Positions 43,277 through 52,007 of a DNA stretch of 64,000 nucleotides are shown piece after piece. The notes under the pieces are model-generated. The model made no database searches. It was not told the DNA's origin and saw only the letters and a list, made by a program, of their open reading frames with translations. A program made the translations under genes and the position numbers. Each line of letters starts with the position of its first letter. Within the stretch, counting starts at the first letter, position 1. Source of the DNA: an uncultured Eubacterium sp. (GTDB lineage: Bacteria; Bacillota; Clostridia; Lachnospirales; Lachnospiraceae); NCBI GenBank assembly GCA_949959185.1, contig CATLIX010000006.1, positions 30,250-94,249 on the forward strand, in the 5' to 3' direction.

Positions 43277-43972
43277 TTATATATTCAGTGCGGGTTCTAA
43301 AATACCCGGTTCCATCTCCTGGGACGGAGAAAAGACTTCATAGTAAGTATTGATATAGTAATCTGCCAGATTCTGTTTTTCCTGTCTCTGAGCAGAGGAA
43401 AATTCATCTTCTACGGCGCATACCCGCATTCCTGCATTTTTTCCTGCCAGAATTCCCATGGGCACGTCTTCAAATACCAGACAGTGTTCCGGCTTTGTCC
43501 CAAGACGTCCCGCTGCCTCCAGGTATACATCCGGCGCCGGCTTTCCACGTTTCACCTCACAGGCTGTGACAATTTCCTGAATATAACCGTCAAAGCGGAG
43601 GGCCTGTGCCACTGCGTCCACCAGTTCTCTGGAATTGCTGGTGGCAATACCTGTGGAAATTCCCTGCTGTTTGCAGTATTTCAGAAATTCTTCCGCACCG
43701 GGTTTGAAATTTACTTCATATGTATATTTCCGAATAGCCATCCGGTTCCAGATTTCTTTCAGTTCTTCTACGCTTTCGGAAAGATGGAACAGTTCTCTGG
43801 TATAGACTGCGGTTTCCGTAAAACTCATACCTTCAATATCATGCTGGTAGGTTTCCGGCAGGGTAAGACCCCGCTGTTCTAAAAATTCCACGTCTATGTC
43901 ATGCCACAGCCACATGGAGTCCACCAGAGTTCCGTCCAGGTCAAAGATGACCGACCGCATATTTTTTAACAT
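43277..43972 (-). CDS. HAD superfamily phosphatase (beta-phosphoglucomutase-like)
   Basis: 231 residues. The true start is the ATG at 43972 with AAGGAG upstream; the ORF extends further 5' only as an out-of-context read-through of the DegV gene. HAD motif I is VIFDLDGTLVDS (nucleophile Asp and acid/base Asp), motif II GIATSNSR, motif III Lys in VKRGKPAPDVYL, motif IV VFEDVPMGILAGKNAG. Cap type I, substrate unknown. Confidence 0.9.
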   Translation of the reverse strand: MLKNMRSVIFDLDGTLVDSMWLWHDIDVEFLEQRGLTLPETYQHDIEGMSFTETAVYTRELFHLSESVEELKEIWNRMAIRKYTYEVNFKPGAEEFLKYCKQQGISTGIATSNSRELVDAVAQALRFDGYIQEIVTACEVKRGKPAPDVYLEAAGRLGTKPEHCLVFEDVPMGILAGKNAGMRVCAVEDEFSSAQRQEKQNLADYYINTYYEVFSPSQEMEPGILEPALNI

Positions 43973-43985
43973 AGTGCTGTTCTCC

Positions 43986-44864
43986 TTAAAGTCTTTTGGG
44001 CCGGCAGGAACATCCGATGCCAAGGCCTCCCTGCCCGATATGGCAGGAGACGCCCATGGAAAGATTGTCATATAATACTTCCATGCCCGGAAAGGCCTCA
44101 CGGATTTCCCGCAGCCATTCTTCCGTGGCTTCCTGGGAAGCGCTGGAGGCAGCCAGCAGATATACTTCTCCCTTTTCCTGCCACTCCCGGAAGGTGGTTT
44201 CCAGGTCGTGGTGCATGGCTTCAATCATGGCTTTTCTGGCTCTGGCTGTCCCATGGCATTTCTTAAAGGTATCCAGGGTGCCCACATCAAATTTCAGTAC
44301 CGGTTTGATATTCAGTACAGTGCCCAGGGCTGCTGTGGCCGGGGATATTCTTCCGCCCCGCTTTAAGTGTTCCAGCGTCTCCACACCCACGTAGATGACC
44401 ATTTTGTCTCTGGATGCTTCCAGAATCTCTTTAATTTCCGGAGCAGTATAGCCTTCCTCAATCAGTTCCAGCGCATCCAGAACGGAGCGGTGCAGGGCTG
44501 TGGATACCCTTCCGTTGTCCACCACAAAGATTTTGCCATTATAAGGTTCTTCCTGTGCCAGTCCCAGAGCTGCCCCGCAGGAGCCGCTCAGCCCGCTGCT
44601 GATGGGAATGTACAGAATCTGTTCACAGGTTTCCATCCCTTTATCCCATAATTTCATAACCTCCGCCGGAGAAGGCTGGGAAGTGGAAACCTCGCTGCCG
44701 GAGTCCAGTTTCTGGAAAAATGCTTCTCTGGACAGGTTCACATCTTCATAGTAGCATATATCGTCAAAATAAAAGGGCATGGGCAGCACCAGAATATCAA
44801 GTTCCGCCGCCTCTTTTTGTGTAATTCCGCTGTGACTGTCAGTTATTACGCCAATTTTTTTCAT
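43986..44864 (-). CDS. DegV family fatty-acid-binding protein
   Basis: 292 residues. Typical DegV features: IGVITDSHSGIT at the N-terminus, TSQPSPAEVMKLWDKGM near 61, ILYIPISSGLSGSCGAA near 84, and GHIGQGGLGIG-type end. Homologues present fatty acids to FakA-type kinases. Its start lies within the pseudouridine synthase gene, overlapping by 26 nt. Confidence 0.93.
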   Translation of the reverse strand: MKKIGVITDSHSGITQKEAAELDILVLPMPFYFDDICYYEDVNLSREAFFQKLDSGSEVSTSQPSPAEVMKLWDKGMETCEQILYIPISSGLSGSCGAALGLAQEEPYNGKIFVVDNGRVSTALHRSVLDALELIEEGYTAPEIKEILEASRDKMVIYVGVETLEHLKRGGRISPATAALGTVLNIKPVLKFDVGTLDTFKKCHGTARARKAMIEAMHHDLETTFREWQEKGEVYLLAASSASQEATEEWLREIREAFPGMEVLYDNLSMGVSCHIGQGGLGIGCSCRPKRL

Positions 44865-45624
44865 AGCTTCCTCCTGTATCCGGAGCCTCCGTTTTGGATG
44901 GCCCTCTGTATTCCGTTATCTTCTGCAACTCTTCCTGAGTCAGCGGCCGGTAATCCCCCGGCTGCAGGGAGCCGTCCAGCTCCAGGCTGCCCATGGAAAT
45001 CCGCTTTAAATACAGCACTTTTTTGCCCACTGCCTCAAACATCCGTTTTACCTGATGGAATTTTCCTTCTGTAATGGTCAGGGTAATCCGGGAAATTTCC
45101 GGCTGGTTTTCAGGCAGAAGTTTCAGTTCTGCCGGCCGGGTGGGCCTGGCTTCTCCGATATCAATCCCCTGGGAGAACTGTTTCACATCTTCTTCTGTCA
45201 CCCTGCCCGAAACTTCGGCATAATAGGTCTTTGGCACATGTTTTCCGGGAGCCAGAAGATTGTGAGCCAGCGTGCCGTCATTGGTAATCAGCATAAGACC
45301 TTCCGTGTCCAAATCCAGCCTGCCCACGGGAAACAGTCCTTTTCTGCGGTTTTCCGGAAAATATTCAAGAACTGTTCTGTGTACATTGTCTTTCACTGCA
45401 CTGACGCAGCCCTCAGGCTTATAAAACAGAAAGTATTCATATCTGGTATAAAGGATATCCTGCCCCTGAAAGGACACCGTGTCCGTATCCGGGGTTATCT
45501 TCTGTTCCGGTCCTGCCGGGAGCATTCCGTTTACCAGAACCTGCTTTTTGCGTATGTACTGTTTTACCTGGCTTCGGGTGCCGATTCCCATGTCCGCAAG
45601 ATATTTGTCCAGTCTGATCTGCAT
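44839..45624 (-). CDS. RsuA-family 16S rRNA pseudouridine synthase
   Basis: 261 residues: S4 domain (MQIRLDKYLADMGIGTRSQVKQ), then the catalytic Asp in PVGRLDLDTEGLMLITNDG near 99, and EGKFHQVKRMFEAVGKKVLYLKR near 189. Family normally acts at U516 of 16S rRNA. The last ~25 residues (SKTEAPDTGGSYEKNWRNN) are a variable tail encoded in the overlap with degV. Confidence 0.92.
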   Translation of the reverse strand: MQIRLDKYLADMGIGTRSQVKQYIRKKQVLVNGMLPAGPEQKITPDTDTVSFQGQDILYTRYEYFLFYKPEGCVSAVKDNVHRTVLEYFPENRRKGLFPVGRLDLDTEGLMLITNDGTLAHNLLAPGKHVPKTYYAEVSGRVTEEDVKQFSQGIDIGEARPTRPAELKLLPENQPEISRITLTITEGKFHQVKRMFEAVGKKVLYLKRISMGSLELDGSLQPGDYRPLTQEELQKITEYRGPSKTEAPDTGGSYEKNWRNN

Positions 45625-45658
45625 GACACATCCTTTCTGTTTCTCCGGTGGAAATAGT

Positions 45659-46498
45659 TCAGGAAAACTGATAGTTCAGCCGTTTATCCTCCAGCCATTT
45701 TAATACCCAGTAAGGGTTAATGCTGAGTTCCTTTCCCGTTCCATCATCAATGTAAATACCCATATGAAGATGGACTGCAAATTTTCCCACAGTGCCTTCT
45801 TCCTCTCCATAGCCGCTGTCTCCCATAAAGCCCAGCAGTTCTCCGGCCTTTATCTCGTCCCCTTCCTGGAAGTCCCTGGCATAATCATGGAGATGGGCGT
45901 AATAAAAATAGCCGCCATGGGGAGAACGGATTCCGATTCGGTATCCTCCCAGTTTCAGCCATCCGATTTTTTCCACGACGCCGTCTGTCATGCTGATGAC
46001 AGGATAATGGCCCCGCAGGTTCAGAGAGGCCATGATATCGGTTCCTTCATGGCCCCGGTTTCCTCCGAAATTCCGGTCAAACATCCAGGAATTTTCGAAG
46101 GAGGTGGTCAGAGAACTGTCCCTTGTCGACAGGGGAACGGGAAAATACCGCAGGTCTTCCCAAATGGCCTGTTCTGCCTGTTCCAGAGCACGGATTCTCT
46201 CAGGATGATATTCATAAAGAAGGTTCAGGTAATCTTCCAGCTGGCTTTTTTCCTGTTTTTCCGTAAAAAGATAACTCAGCAAATAATCGTAACGGGTGTA
46301 GTCCGTATCTTTTTCAAAGGCACAGAAGTCCTCAAACTGTTTGGAAGGGACCTGCTGCTGCCGCAGGAGTTCTCTGGTATCTTCCCCCGCCAGAAGGTGG
46401 GTAATCTTCGCAATCTGCCGGATATGTCCGGTCAGGACCGTAATCAGGCAGACCATTGCTGTAAGAATCAGTAACCATATACATACCTGCTTTTTCAT
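45659..46498 (-). CDS. M23 family metallopeptidase, membrane-anchored
   Basis: 279 residues. N-terminal helix MKKQVCIWLLILTAMVCLI anchors it; the LytM domain near 145-275 has the zinc ligands His/Asp in RGHEGTDIMAS and the HLHMGIYI motif, with YYAHLHDYA between. SD AAAAGGAAGA. A cell-wall endopeptidase or a SpoIIQ-like protein; the sequence context does not separate these. Confidence 0.9.
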   Translation of the reverse strand: MKKQVCIWLLILTAMVCLITVLTGHIRQIAKITHLLAGEDTRELLRQQQVPSKQFEDFCAFEKDTDYTRYDYLLSYLFTEKQEKSQLEDYLNLLYEYHPERIRALEQAEQAIWEDLRYFPVPLSTRDSSLTTSFENSWMFDRNFGGNRGHEGTDIMASLNLRGHYPVISMTDGVVEKIGWLKLGGYRIGIRSPHGGYFYYAHLHDYARDFQEGDEIKAGELLGFMGDSGYGEEEGTVGKFAVHLHMGIYIDDGTGKELSINPYWVLKWLEDKRLNYQFS

Positions 46499-46585
46499 AG
46501 TCTTCCTTTTATGAGGATATTTGGTTTATGTTCCTGTTCCCCTGTGTGGAATCCGGATTGTCTTCCATATTCCTTATAAGGGAAA

Positions 46586-48037
46586 TTACCGGGAACGTTT
46601 TAAAAATTCCAGAAGCAGCTTCCATACTCTTTCCGCGGAGGAAATGCTTAACCGTTCCTGAGGTGTGTGGATGTCAAAATTATCAGGGCCAAGGGAAATG
46701 CAGTCCAGGTTCTCAAGTTTTCCGGAAAAAATACCGCATTCCAGTCCGGCATGAATGGCCTGAATCTTCGGTTCTTCCTGAAACAATTCCCGATAAACGG
46801 CCGCCATCTGTTCACGCATGGGGGAATCTGCCCGGTATTCCCATGCAGGATAATCACCGCTTATGCTGATTTCGCCTCCCAGAAATTCAGTGAGAAAGGC
46901 CAGGCGTTCCGTCACCTCATATTTTCTGCTGGTGACGCTGCTTCTTACGGAAAAGCACAGGGAAAATGATTCATGTTCCAGCTTCATAATACCGGGATTC
47001 AGAGAGGTTTCCACCAGTCCTTCCAGTTCCGGGCTCATATGTTGCACGCCCCAGGGCATGGTACGGAGGAAAAACAGCACTTTGGTCAGAGAGGACGCGT
47101 CCAGAACCTCTGTCTGCTTCTGCTCCGGTCCGGTGCACTGAACGCTGACCTTTGGATCAGAACTGCGGTATTCATGTTTCAGCACTTCCTGCCAGGAGAA
47201 AACCAGCCTTTCCAGTCCTGATTTGTCCGAGGCATCCGGTAACAGGATGGTACATCCGGCCTCCCGCGGGATAGCATTATCTTTCAGGCCCCCCTGCAGT
47301 GTTTCCAGGGAAAAGGGAAGTTCTTCCCGTATTCCGTTTAATATCCGTCCAAGGAGTACAGCGGCATTCCCGCGCTCTTTATGGATTTCGCTGCCGGAAT
47401 GGCCTCCCTGCAGCCCTGCCACTCTGATTTCATAAAGGAATCCCTGTAACGATGTCCGGGTAACGGGAATCACGCAGTCTGCCTGCAGTCCTCCCGCACA
47501 TCCGGTCAGGAAAATGCCTTCTTCGTCAGAATCAATATTCAGAAGTTTTCTTCCTTTCAGCATGGAGAGGTCAATGGATTCCGCACCCCGCATCCCCACT
47601 TCCTCGTCTACGGTAAAGACGACTTCCAGCGGCGGGTGAGGCAGGGTATCGTCTTCCAGAATGGCAAAGGCGTAGGCCAGGGCGATTCCGTCATCCCCGC
47701 CCAAGGTGGTTCCCTCTGCTTTCAGAAAATCGCCGTCCACATACAGCCGCAGGCCTTCTTTTTCAAAATCAATGTCCGCATGGTTTTCCTTTTCGCATAC
47801 CATATCCATATGGCCCTGTATGATAATGGGCTCAGACATTTCATAACCCTCGGAACCGTTTTTGAAAATAATGACGTTATTGCTGTCATCCTGTATCCAG
47901 TTCAGATTATGGGCTCTGGCAAAGGATACGCAGTAATCGCTGATGGCTTTTGTATTTCCGGAGCCATGGGGAATCTGGCAGATTTCTTCAAAATATGCAA
48001 AAACTCTTTCCGGCTTTAACTGTTCACAAACTCTCAT
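46586..48037 (-). CDS. pepD: Aminoacyl-histidine dipeptidase PepD (M20C)
   Basis: Zinc dipeptidase cleaving Xaa-His and other dipeptides. 483 residues. Metal ligands are in IIQGHMDMVCEK and GGDDGIALAYA; the general base is in FTVDEEVGMRGAES. GGHSGSEIHKERGNA is the lid/dimer region and AIHAGLECGIFSGKL a later ligand. SD AGGAGG sets the start. Separate from its neighbours by 87 nt downstream and a divergent promoter region upstream. Confidence 0.95.
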   Translation of the reverse strand: MRVCEQLKPERVFAYFEEICQIPHGSGNTKAISDYCVSFARAHNLNWIQDDSNNVIIFKNGSEGYEMSEPIIIQGHMDMVCEKENHADIDFEKEGLRLYVDGDFLKAEGTTLGGDDGIALAYAFAILEDDTLPHPPLEVVFTVDEEVGMRGAESIDLSMLKGRKLLNIDSDEEGIFLTGCAGGLQADCVIPVTRTSLQGFLYEIRVAGLQGGHSGSEIHKERGNAAVLLGRILNGIREELPFSLETLQGGLKDNAIPREAGCTILLPDASDKSGLERLVFSWQEVLKHEYRSSDPKVSVQCTGPEQKQTEVLDASSLTKVLFFLRTMPWGVQHMSPELEGLVETSLNPGIMKLEHESFSLCFSVRSSVTSRKYEVTERLAFLTEFLGGEISISGDYPAWEYRADSPMREQMAAVYRELFQEEPKIQAIHAGLECGIFSGKLENLDCISLGPDNFDIHTPQERLSISSAERVWKLLLEFLKRSR

Positions 48038-48076
48038 ATTCGCCTCCTGCTTTGGTATATTTATTTTATTGGTTCA

Positions 48077-48082
48077 TAGAAT
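48077..48082 (+). promoter_or_regulatory. -10-like element directly before the YlbJ-like gene
   Basis: TAGAAT ends 5 nt before the ATG at 48088. There is no SD in front of that ATG, so a leaderless transcript is possible. The -35 region is poor. Confidence 0.3.
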
Positions 48083-48087
48083 AAACT

Positions 48088-49005
48088 ATGAAAAAAATCA
48101 TGTACATTATTATTTTAATCGGATTTTTACTTTACATTTTAATATTTCCTCAGGAATCGGTAAATGCCGCTGCCCTGGGGCTGAATCTGTGGTATGAGAA
48201 AATGCTGCCCACATTGCTGCCTTTTTCCATTCTCTCCTACATTCTGATTCACTCCGGAATACTGGACAGATTTACCATGGTGCTGCACCGGGGGCTGAAA
48301 CATCTGTTTCCGGTAAGCAGCGCCGGTATTTATCCTCTTGCGGCCGGACTGCTGTTCGGCTTCCCCATGGGCAGCAAAATCACATCGGAACTGGTGCTTG
48401 CAGGGAAAATGACCAGAGAGGAGGGGCAGCGTCTGTTCTGTGTCTGCAACAATATCAGTCCCATGTTTATCAGCAGCTTCATTCTGAATGACTGCCTGGG
48501 CAGACCGGATTTAAGGACAGCAAGTTATCTGATTCTGTACGGGCCGCCGCTGATCCTTTATATGATGCTGAACAGCCGGCGCAGATTTGAATCTCCGGTT
48601 ACCGGTAATTCTTCAAAAAAAGCGACATCCATGAACTTTCAAATCATAGATGCCGGCATTATGAACGGATTTGAAACACTGGCAAAGCTGGGAGGCTACA
48701 TTATGCTCTTTGCCATACTGGCCCGGATGACCATGCTGCTGCCTTTGTCAAATCCGGTTTTAACATGTATTTTCATCGGATTTACGGAAATTACCAACGG
48801 AATCTCCTGTACTGCCGAACAGCATATGGCTGTTCAGATTGCATATCCTCTGATGATGGCGTTTACCGCCTTCGGCGGTCTTTCCGGCTTTGCTCAGACG
48901 GCCTCCATGGTAAAAGAAACGGGATTTTCCATGGTTCCCTATATCCGGATGAAACTGTTCGGAACGGTTACTGCCTTTGTGCTGGCTTTCCTGCTTGTCC
49001 GCTGA
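48088..49005 (+). CDS. YlbJ-like nucleoside-recognition membrane protein
   Basis: 305 residues with about eight hydrophobic helices. Gate-domain motifs AAGLLFGFPMGSKITSELVLAGKMT and FCVCNNISPMFI match the YlbJ/SpoVM-type nucleoside-recognition family, and the location next to coaD-rsmD matches Bacillus ylbJ. YlbJ is needed for sporulation there; the same role is only inferred. It is the one plus-strand gene in a long minus-strand stretch. Confidence 0.85.
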   Translation: MKKIMYIIILIGFLLYILIFPQESVNAAALGLNLWYEKMLPTLLPFSILSYILIHSGILDRFTMVLHRGLKHLFPVSSAGIYPLAAGLLFGFPMGSKITSELVLAGKMTREEGQRLFCVCNNISPMFISSFILNDCLGRPDLRTASYLILYGPPLILYMMLNSRRRFESPVTGNSSKKATSMNFQIIDAGIMNGFETLAKLGGYIMLFAILARMTMLLPLSNPVLTCIFIGFTEITNGISCTAEQHMAVQIAYPLMMAFTAFGGLSGFAQTASMVKETGFSMVPYIRMKLFGTVTAFVLAFLLVR

Positions 49006-49008
49006 TAC

Positions 49009-49614
49009 TTATATTTCCGTAACCTGAAGCTCCGGAACGGCTTCGCTTTCATTGGCTCCGGAATCCGGATCTCCGCCTGCCGGCGACAGTTCAATACGGT
49101 TGGCATTTACCACACTGTAGCATTCCTGCAGAGAATTTAAAAGATTATCTGTTCTGGCTTTGGTGGTATCCATGGCATGTCCGATAATACTTTCCAGGCC
49201 TTTTAAAATATCATCTGTGTACTGAATGGCTCCCATACGGATATTATTTGCATCATTCGTGGCGTTATCCAGAATTTCCTGCGCCTGGTTGGTGGCAATT
49301 AATACCACTTCGTTTGCCTGGGCATAGGCCTGCTGCATAATTTCATGTTCGCTGACCAGTTCTGTGGTATGTACTTCAGCCTGGGCGATAATGGCGTCCG
49401 CCTTGGCCTGGGCGTCTGCCAGAATGGCTTCCTTGTTGCTGATCATCCTCTGATAACGCTTGATTTCATCGGGCATTCTTCTGCGGAGTTCTGATAACAA
49501 ATCTTCGATTTCATCTTTGTCCACCACAATCCTGCTGTTGGAAAAAGGCTGGTATTTACAGTTCTCAATATAATCTTCAATCTCGTCGATAATCTGCTCG
49601 ATTTTGTTACTCAT
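49009..49614 (-). CDS. Coiled-coil protein (ATPase subunit H / DivIVA-like)
   Basis: 201 residues, almost entirely helical. Heptad-rich region about 35-170 with many Ala and Gln (ADAQAKADAIIAQAEV, ANEVVLIATNQAQEIL), and an acidic tail. Often labelled 'ATPase' in clostridia but it has no nucleotide-binding motif. Resembles DivIVA or V-type subunit H by composition only. SD AAGGAGC. Sits 20 nt downstream of coaD and is probably cotranscribed. Confidence 0.72.
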   Translation of the reverse strand: MSNKIEQIIDEIEDYIENCKYQPFSNSRIVVDKDEIEDLLSELRRRMPDEIKRYQRMISNKEAILADAQAKADAIIAQAEVHTTELVSEHEIMQQAYAQANEVVLIATNQAQEILDNATNDANNIRMGAIQYTDDILKGLESIIGHAMDTTKARTDNLLNSLQECYSVVNANRIELSPAGGDPDSGANESEAVPELQVTEI

Positions 49615-49634
49615 ATATGTAACGCTCCTTACAT

Positions 49635-50111
49635 TCAGCTATATTTTGCATAAATTCTGTCTATAAGCTGCTCCGGTACAAAATGAGAAATATCCCCCCC
49701 GTAAGAAGCAACTTCCTTCACGATGGTAGAGCTCAGATAGGCATATTCCAGACTGGTTGTTAAAAATACCGTGTCAATCCGGGAATTCACAATACGGTTG
49801 GTCTGGGCAATCTGAAGTTCATATTCAAAATCAGTGACAGCCCTGAGACCGCGGACAATAATGGAAGCATCTACTTCCCTGGCATAATCTATCAGAAGCC
49901 CGTTAAAAGACGTGATTCTGATATTCGGAATATGGCCTGTAATCTCTTCTAACATACTAACACGTTCCTGTACAGAAAACAATGGATTTTTTGCACTATT
50001 GATTAAAACTGCCACCACCAGTTCATCCACAATCTGGGCGGAACGCTCTATCATATCAATGTGTCCAAAGGTTACCGGGTCAAAACTGCCCGGATAAATT
50101 GCTCTTTTCAT
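49635..50111 (-). CDS. coaD: Phosphopantetheine adenylyltransferase CoaD
   Basis: Penultimate step of coenzyme A synthesis. 158 residues. [21 protein letters not shown] (nucleotidyltransferase motif), [19 protein letters not shown] and [15 protein letters not shown] near the end are family hallmarks. The SD GGGGG lies in the short strip left between the insertion sequence and the gene; its former operon partner rsmD is now 1.9 kb away. Confidence 0.97.
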   Translation of the reverse strand: MKRAIYPGSFDPVTFGHIDMIERSAQIVDELVVAVLINSAKNPLFSVQERVSMLEEITGHIPNIRITSFNGLLIDYAREVDASIIVRGLRAVTDFEYELQIAQTNRIVNSRIDTVFLTTSLEYAYLSSTIVKEVASYGGDISHFVPEQLIDRIYAKYS

Positions 50112-50126
50112 CTGTTTCCCCCATAG

Positions 50127-50134
50127 CTTCTTAC
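50127..50134. repeat. Target-site duplication, left
   Basis: CTTCTTAC, repeated at 52000-52007 on the other side of the insertion sequence. Confidence 0.85.
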
Positions 50135-50200
50135 GGTAGTGTCAAATACTACCTCATTTTTTGTTACCAAAACGTTGATTTATGGGAGTTTGCAAATAAA

Positions 50201-50274
50201 ATGAGCATTGACCTCCCTTTTCTGGTATAATGTCAATCGCCAAACCAACCTTATACAAAGGAGACAATGCTCAT
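50201..50274 (+). promoter_or_regulatory. Inverted repeat enclosing the transposase promoter and covering its SD and start
   Basis: ATGAGCATTG (50201-50210) pairs with CAATGCTCAT (50265-50274), which covers the start codon; the adjoining CTCCCTTT can pair, with one bulge, with the SD AAAGGAG. The extended -10 TGGTATAAT (50223-50231) lies between the arms, so only read-through RNA carries the left arm. Confidence 0.75.
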
Positions 50275-51724
50275 GAACATTATACTTTATTTACTTCAGT
50301 TAATTCAATACCAACACAAACAAATCTGCTGGCTTTTAAATTTTATCTGCAGATACATCCCTCTCAAACAGTGGGCGTTCGATGATTCCCATTCGCCAAA
50401 GTACCAAAAATTTAAAGTGGATAAACTCCCTATCATCAAAACTTTTATTAAACAGGACTGGCAGTTTCTCCTCGAATACTACCAGTGGAAGTATGGCAGT
50501 CCGCTTAAACCTGTCCAGCGCCGCAATGGCAAAACCATTCCCGAAGATACCATCTGTCCATTATGCGGCGCCCCTCACCATTTCCTCTATGACAACAATG
50601 GGGGCAATGGGCAGTATCAGTGCAAAGTCTGTGGGCAGACCTTCTGTTCTGGTGAACTCGTTACAACACCATTCCGGCTTATCTGCCCTCACTGTGGGAA
50701 TACCCTTGCCACCAAGAAAGACCGGAAATTTTTCCGCATACATAAATGCGTCAACCAAAAGTGTCCTTACTATCTCCACAACCTTTCCAAAGTGGATACA
50801 AAAGACCTGGAAGCAGACTTTGGCAAAAACAAATATAAACTCCACTACATCTACCGTGAATTCACTGTGGATTTCTTTGCCATAGACTTAAACTCTCTTC
50901 CTGAAAACGCTTCTTCCCTGAAATTCTCCAAACACAATGCACATGTCATGTCCCTGTGCCTGACTCTCCACATCAATCTTGGATTGTCTTTAAGAAAAAC
51001 TTCACAGGCCCTGAAAGACCTTTATAACATCAGCATTTCCCACCAGCAGATCGCCAACTACTGCAAAACTGCCGCTGTCTGTATCAAACCTTTTGTTAAT
51101 CATTACGACTACAAAACCGGCAGTGTCTTTACTGCTGACGAAACCTATATCAAAGTCCGCGGCATCAAAGCTTACATCTGGTTCATCATGGATGCTGCCA
51201 GCCGTTCCATTATCGGCTATCAGGTATCCGACAACCGCAGTGTCGGCCCCTGCATCCTTGCCATGCGCATGGCTTTCCGGCATCTGTCCAAACTGCCGGA
51301 AAACTTCAAATTTATTGCTGACGGCTATAGTGCCTACCCATTGGCTGCAATGGAGTTTGCCAAGAAATTTAAGGATAGCTTTCAATTCAGCGTTACACAG
51401 GTAATCGGCCTTACCAATGATGACGAAGTATCCAGGGAATTCCGTCCATACAAACAGATGATCGAACGCCTGAACCGTACCTACAAAGCTTCTTATCGTC
51501 CGACAAACGGCTTTGATAATTACGATGGCGCCAACTACGATTTAGCCTTATGGGTGGCCTATTATAACTTTCTGCGCCCACACATGCGTAATAAATATCA
51601 GGTTTTAAACAAAGTTGATTTGCTAAGCGGCGCTGACAATATGCCCGGCAAATGGCAGCTGCTTATCTTTCTCGGCCAGCAGACAATTCTGAACCTGCAA
51701 GCCGAAGGCTCTAACTGTTCTTAG
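50273..51724 (+). CDS. DDE transposase with N-terminal zinc-binding region
   Basis: 483 residues from ATG 50273; an ATG 6 nt earlier is too close to the SD. Two CxxC pairs (CPLC and CKVC at 95-120) and another cluster (CPHC, CVNQKC at 138-164) suggest zinc ribbons. The rve-type catalytic core has Asp289 in TADETYIKVRG, Asp350 in IADGYSAYP and Glu398 in QMIERLNRTYK. The DETYIKVRG and ERLNR context is like IS6-group enzymes, but the overall length differs. Confidence 0.92.
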   Translation: MNIILYLLQLIQYQHKQICWLLNFICRYIPLKQWAFDDSHSPKYQKFKVDKLPIIKTFIKQDWQFLLEYYQWKYGSPLKPVQRRNGKTIPEDTICPLCGAPHHFLYDNNGGNGQYQCKVCGQTFCSGELVTTPFRLICPHCGNTLATKKDRKFFRIHKCVNQKCPYYLHNLSKVDTKDLEADFGKNKYKLHYIYREFTVDFFAIDLNSLPENASSLKFSKHNAHVMSLCLTLHINLGLSLRKTSQALKDLYNISISHQQIANYCKTAAVCIKPFVNHYDYKTGSVFTADETYIKVRGIKAYIWFIMDAASRSIIGYQVSDNRSVGPCILAMRMAFRHLSKLPENFKFIADGYSAYPLAAMEFAKKFKDSFQFSVTQVIGLTNDDEVSREFRPYKQMIERLNRTYKASYRPTNGFDNYDGANYDLALWVAYYNFLRPHMRNKYQVLNKVDLLSGADNMPGKWQLLIFLGQQTILNLQAEGSNCS

Positions 51725-51787
51725 ATTCCAAGCCCGAGGCAATAAACCCAGCCACCGAAAGCCCTGCTTTCGGCTATGCCTCTGATG

Positions 51788-51891
51788 GCACGCAAAAGAA
51801 CTGCTACACTGCTGTGTTCGACGGAAAAAGACCTAACTGTTCTTGAGTTCTTCGCCGTCGGTGCTCCACCTACAGCAGTTCTTTTGCGTGC
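51788..51891. repeat. 18-bp inverted repeat in the 3' part of the insertion sequence
   Basis: GCACGCAAAAGAACTGCT and AGCAGTTCTTTTGCGTGC are perfect complements around 68 nt, with an inner CGACGG/CCGTCG stem. It follows the transposase stop by 63 nt. Probably terminates or insulates transcription. Confidence 0.8.
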
Positions 51892-51999
51892 TGTCAAGGG
51901 TGGCGGCAGCTTACCTCTGACTAACATATCTGCGATTTTCAAGGTTCATCTAAGCCTTTTTCTTTGGCTTTATTTTTTCATAGGGCATTTGACACTATC

Positions 52000-52007
52000 C
52001 TTCTTAC
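52000..52007. repeat. Target-site duplication, right
   Basis: CTTCTTAC; it contains the rsmD stop codon (TAA on the minus strand). Confidence 0.85.

Larger units (their letters stand above)
50135..51999 (+). mobile_element. Complete 1865-bp insertion sequence
   Basis: Ends are GGTAGTGTCAAAT (50135-50147) and the inverted copy ATTTGACACTATC (51987-51999), 12 of 13 matching, flanked by an 8-bp duplication. It encodes one intact transposase on the + strand. The terminal GG and 8-bp duplication resemble the IS6 group, but the transposase is longer and has an N-terminal zinc-binding region, so the family is left open. The outward-reading TTGACA in each end could serve as a -35 for neighbours. The intact ORF and matching duplications argue for a recent insertion. 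Confidence 0.93.

Noticed and set aside
43973..44224. N-terminal 84-residue extension of the HAD phosphatase
   Set aside because: It is read-through across the degV end with basic, Pro/Arg-rich translation; the ATG at 43972 has its own SD.
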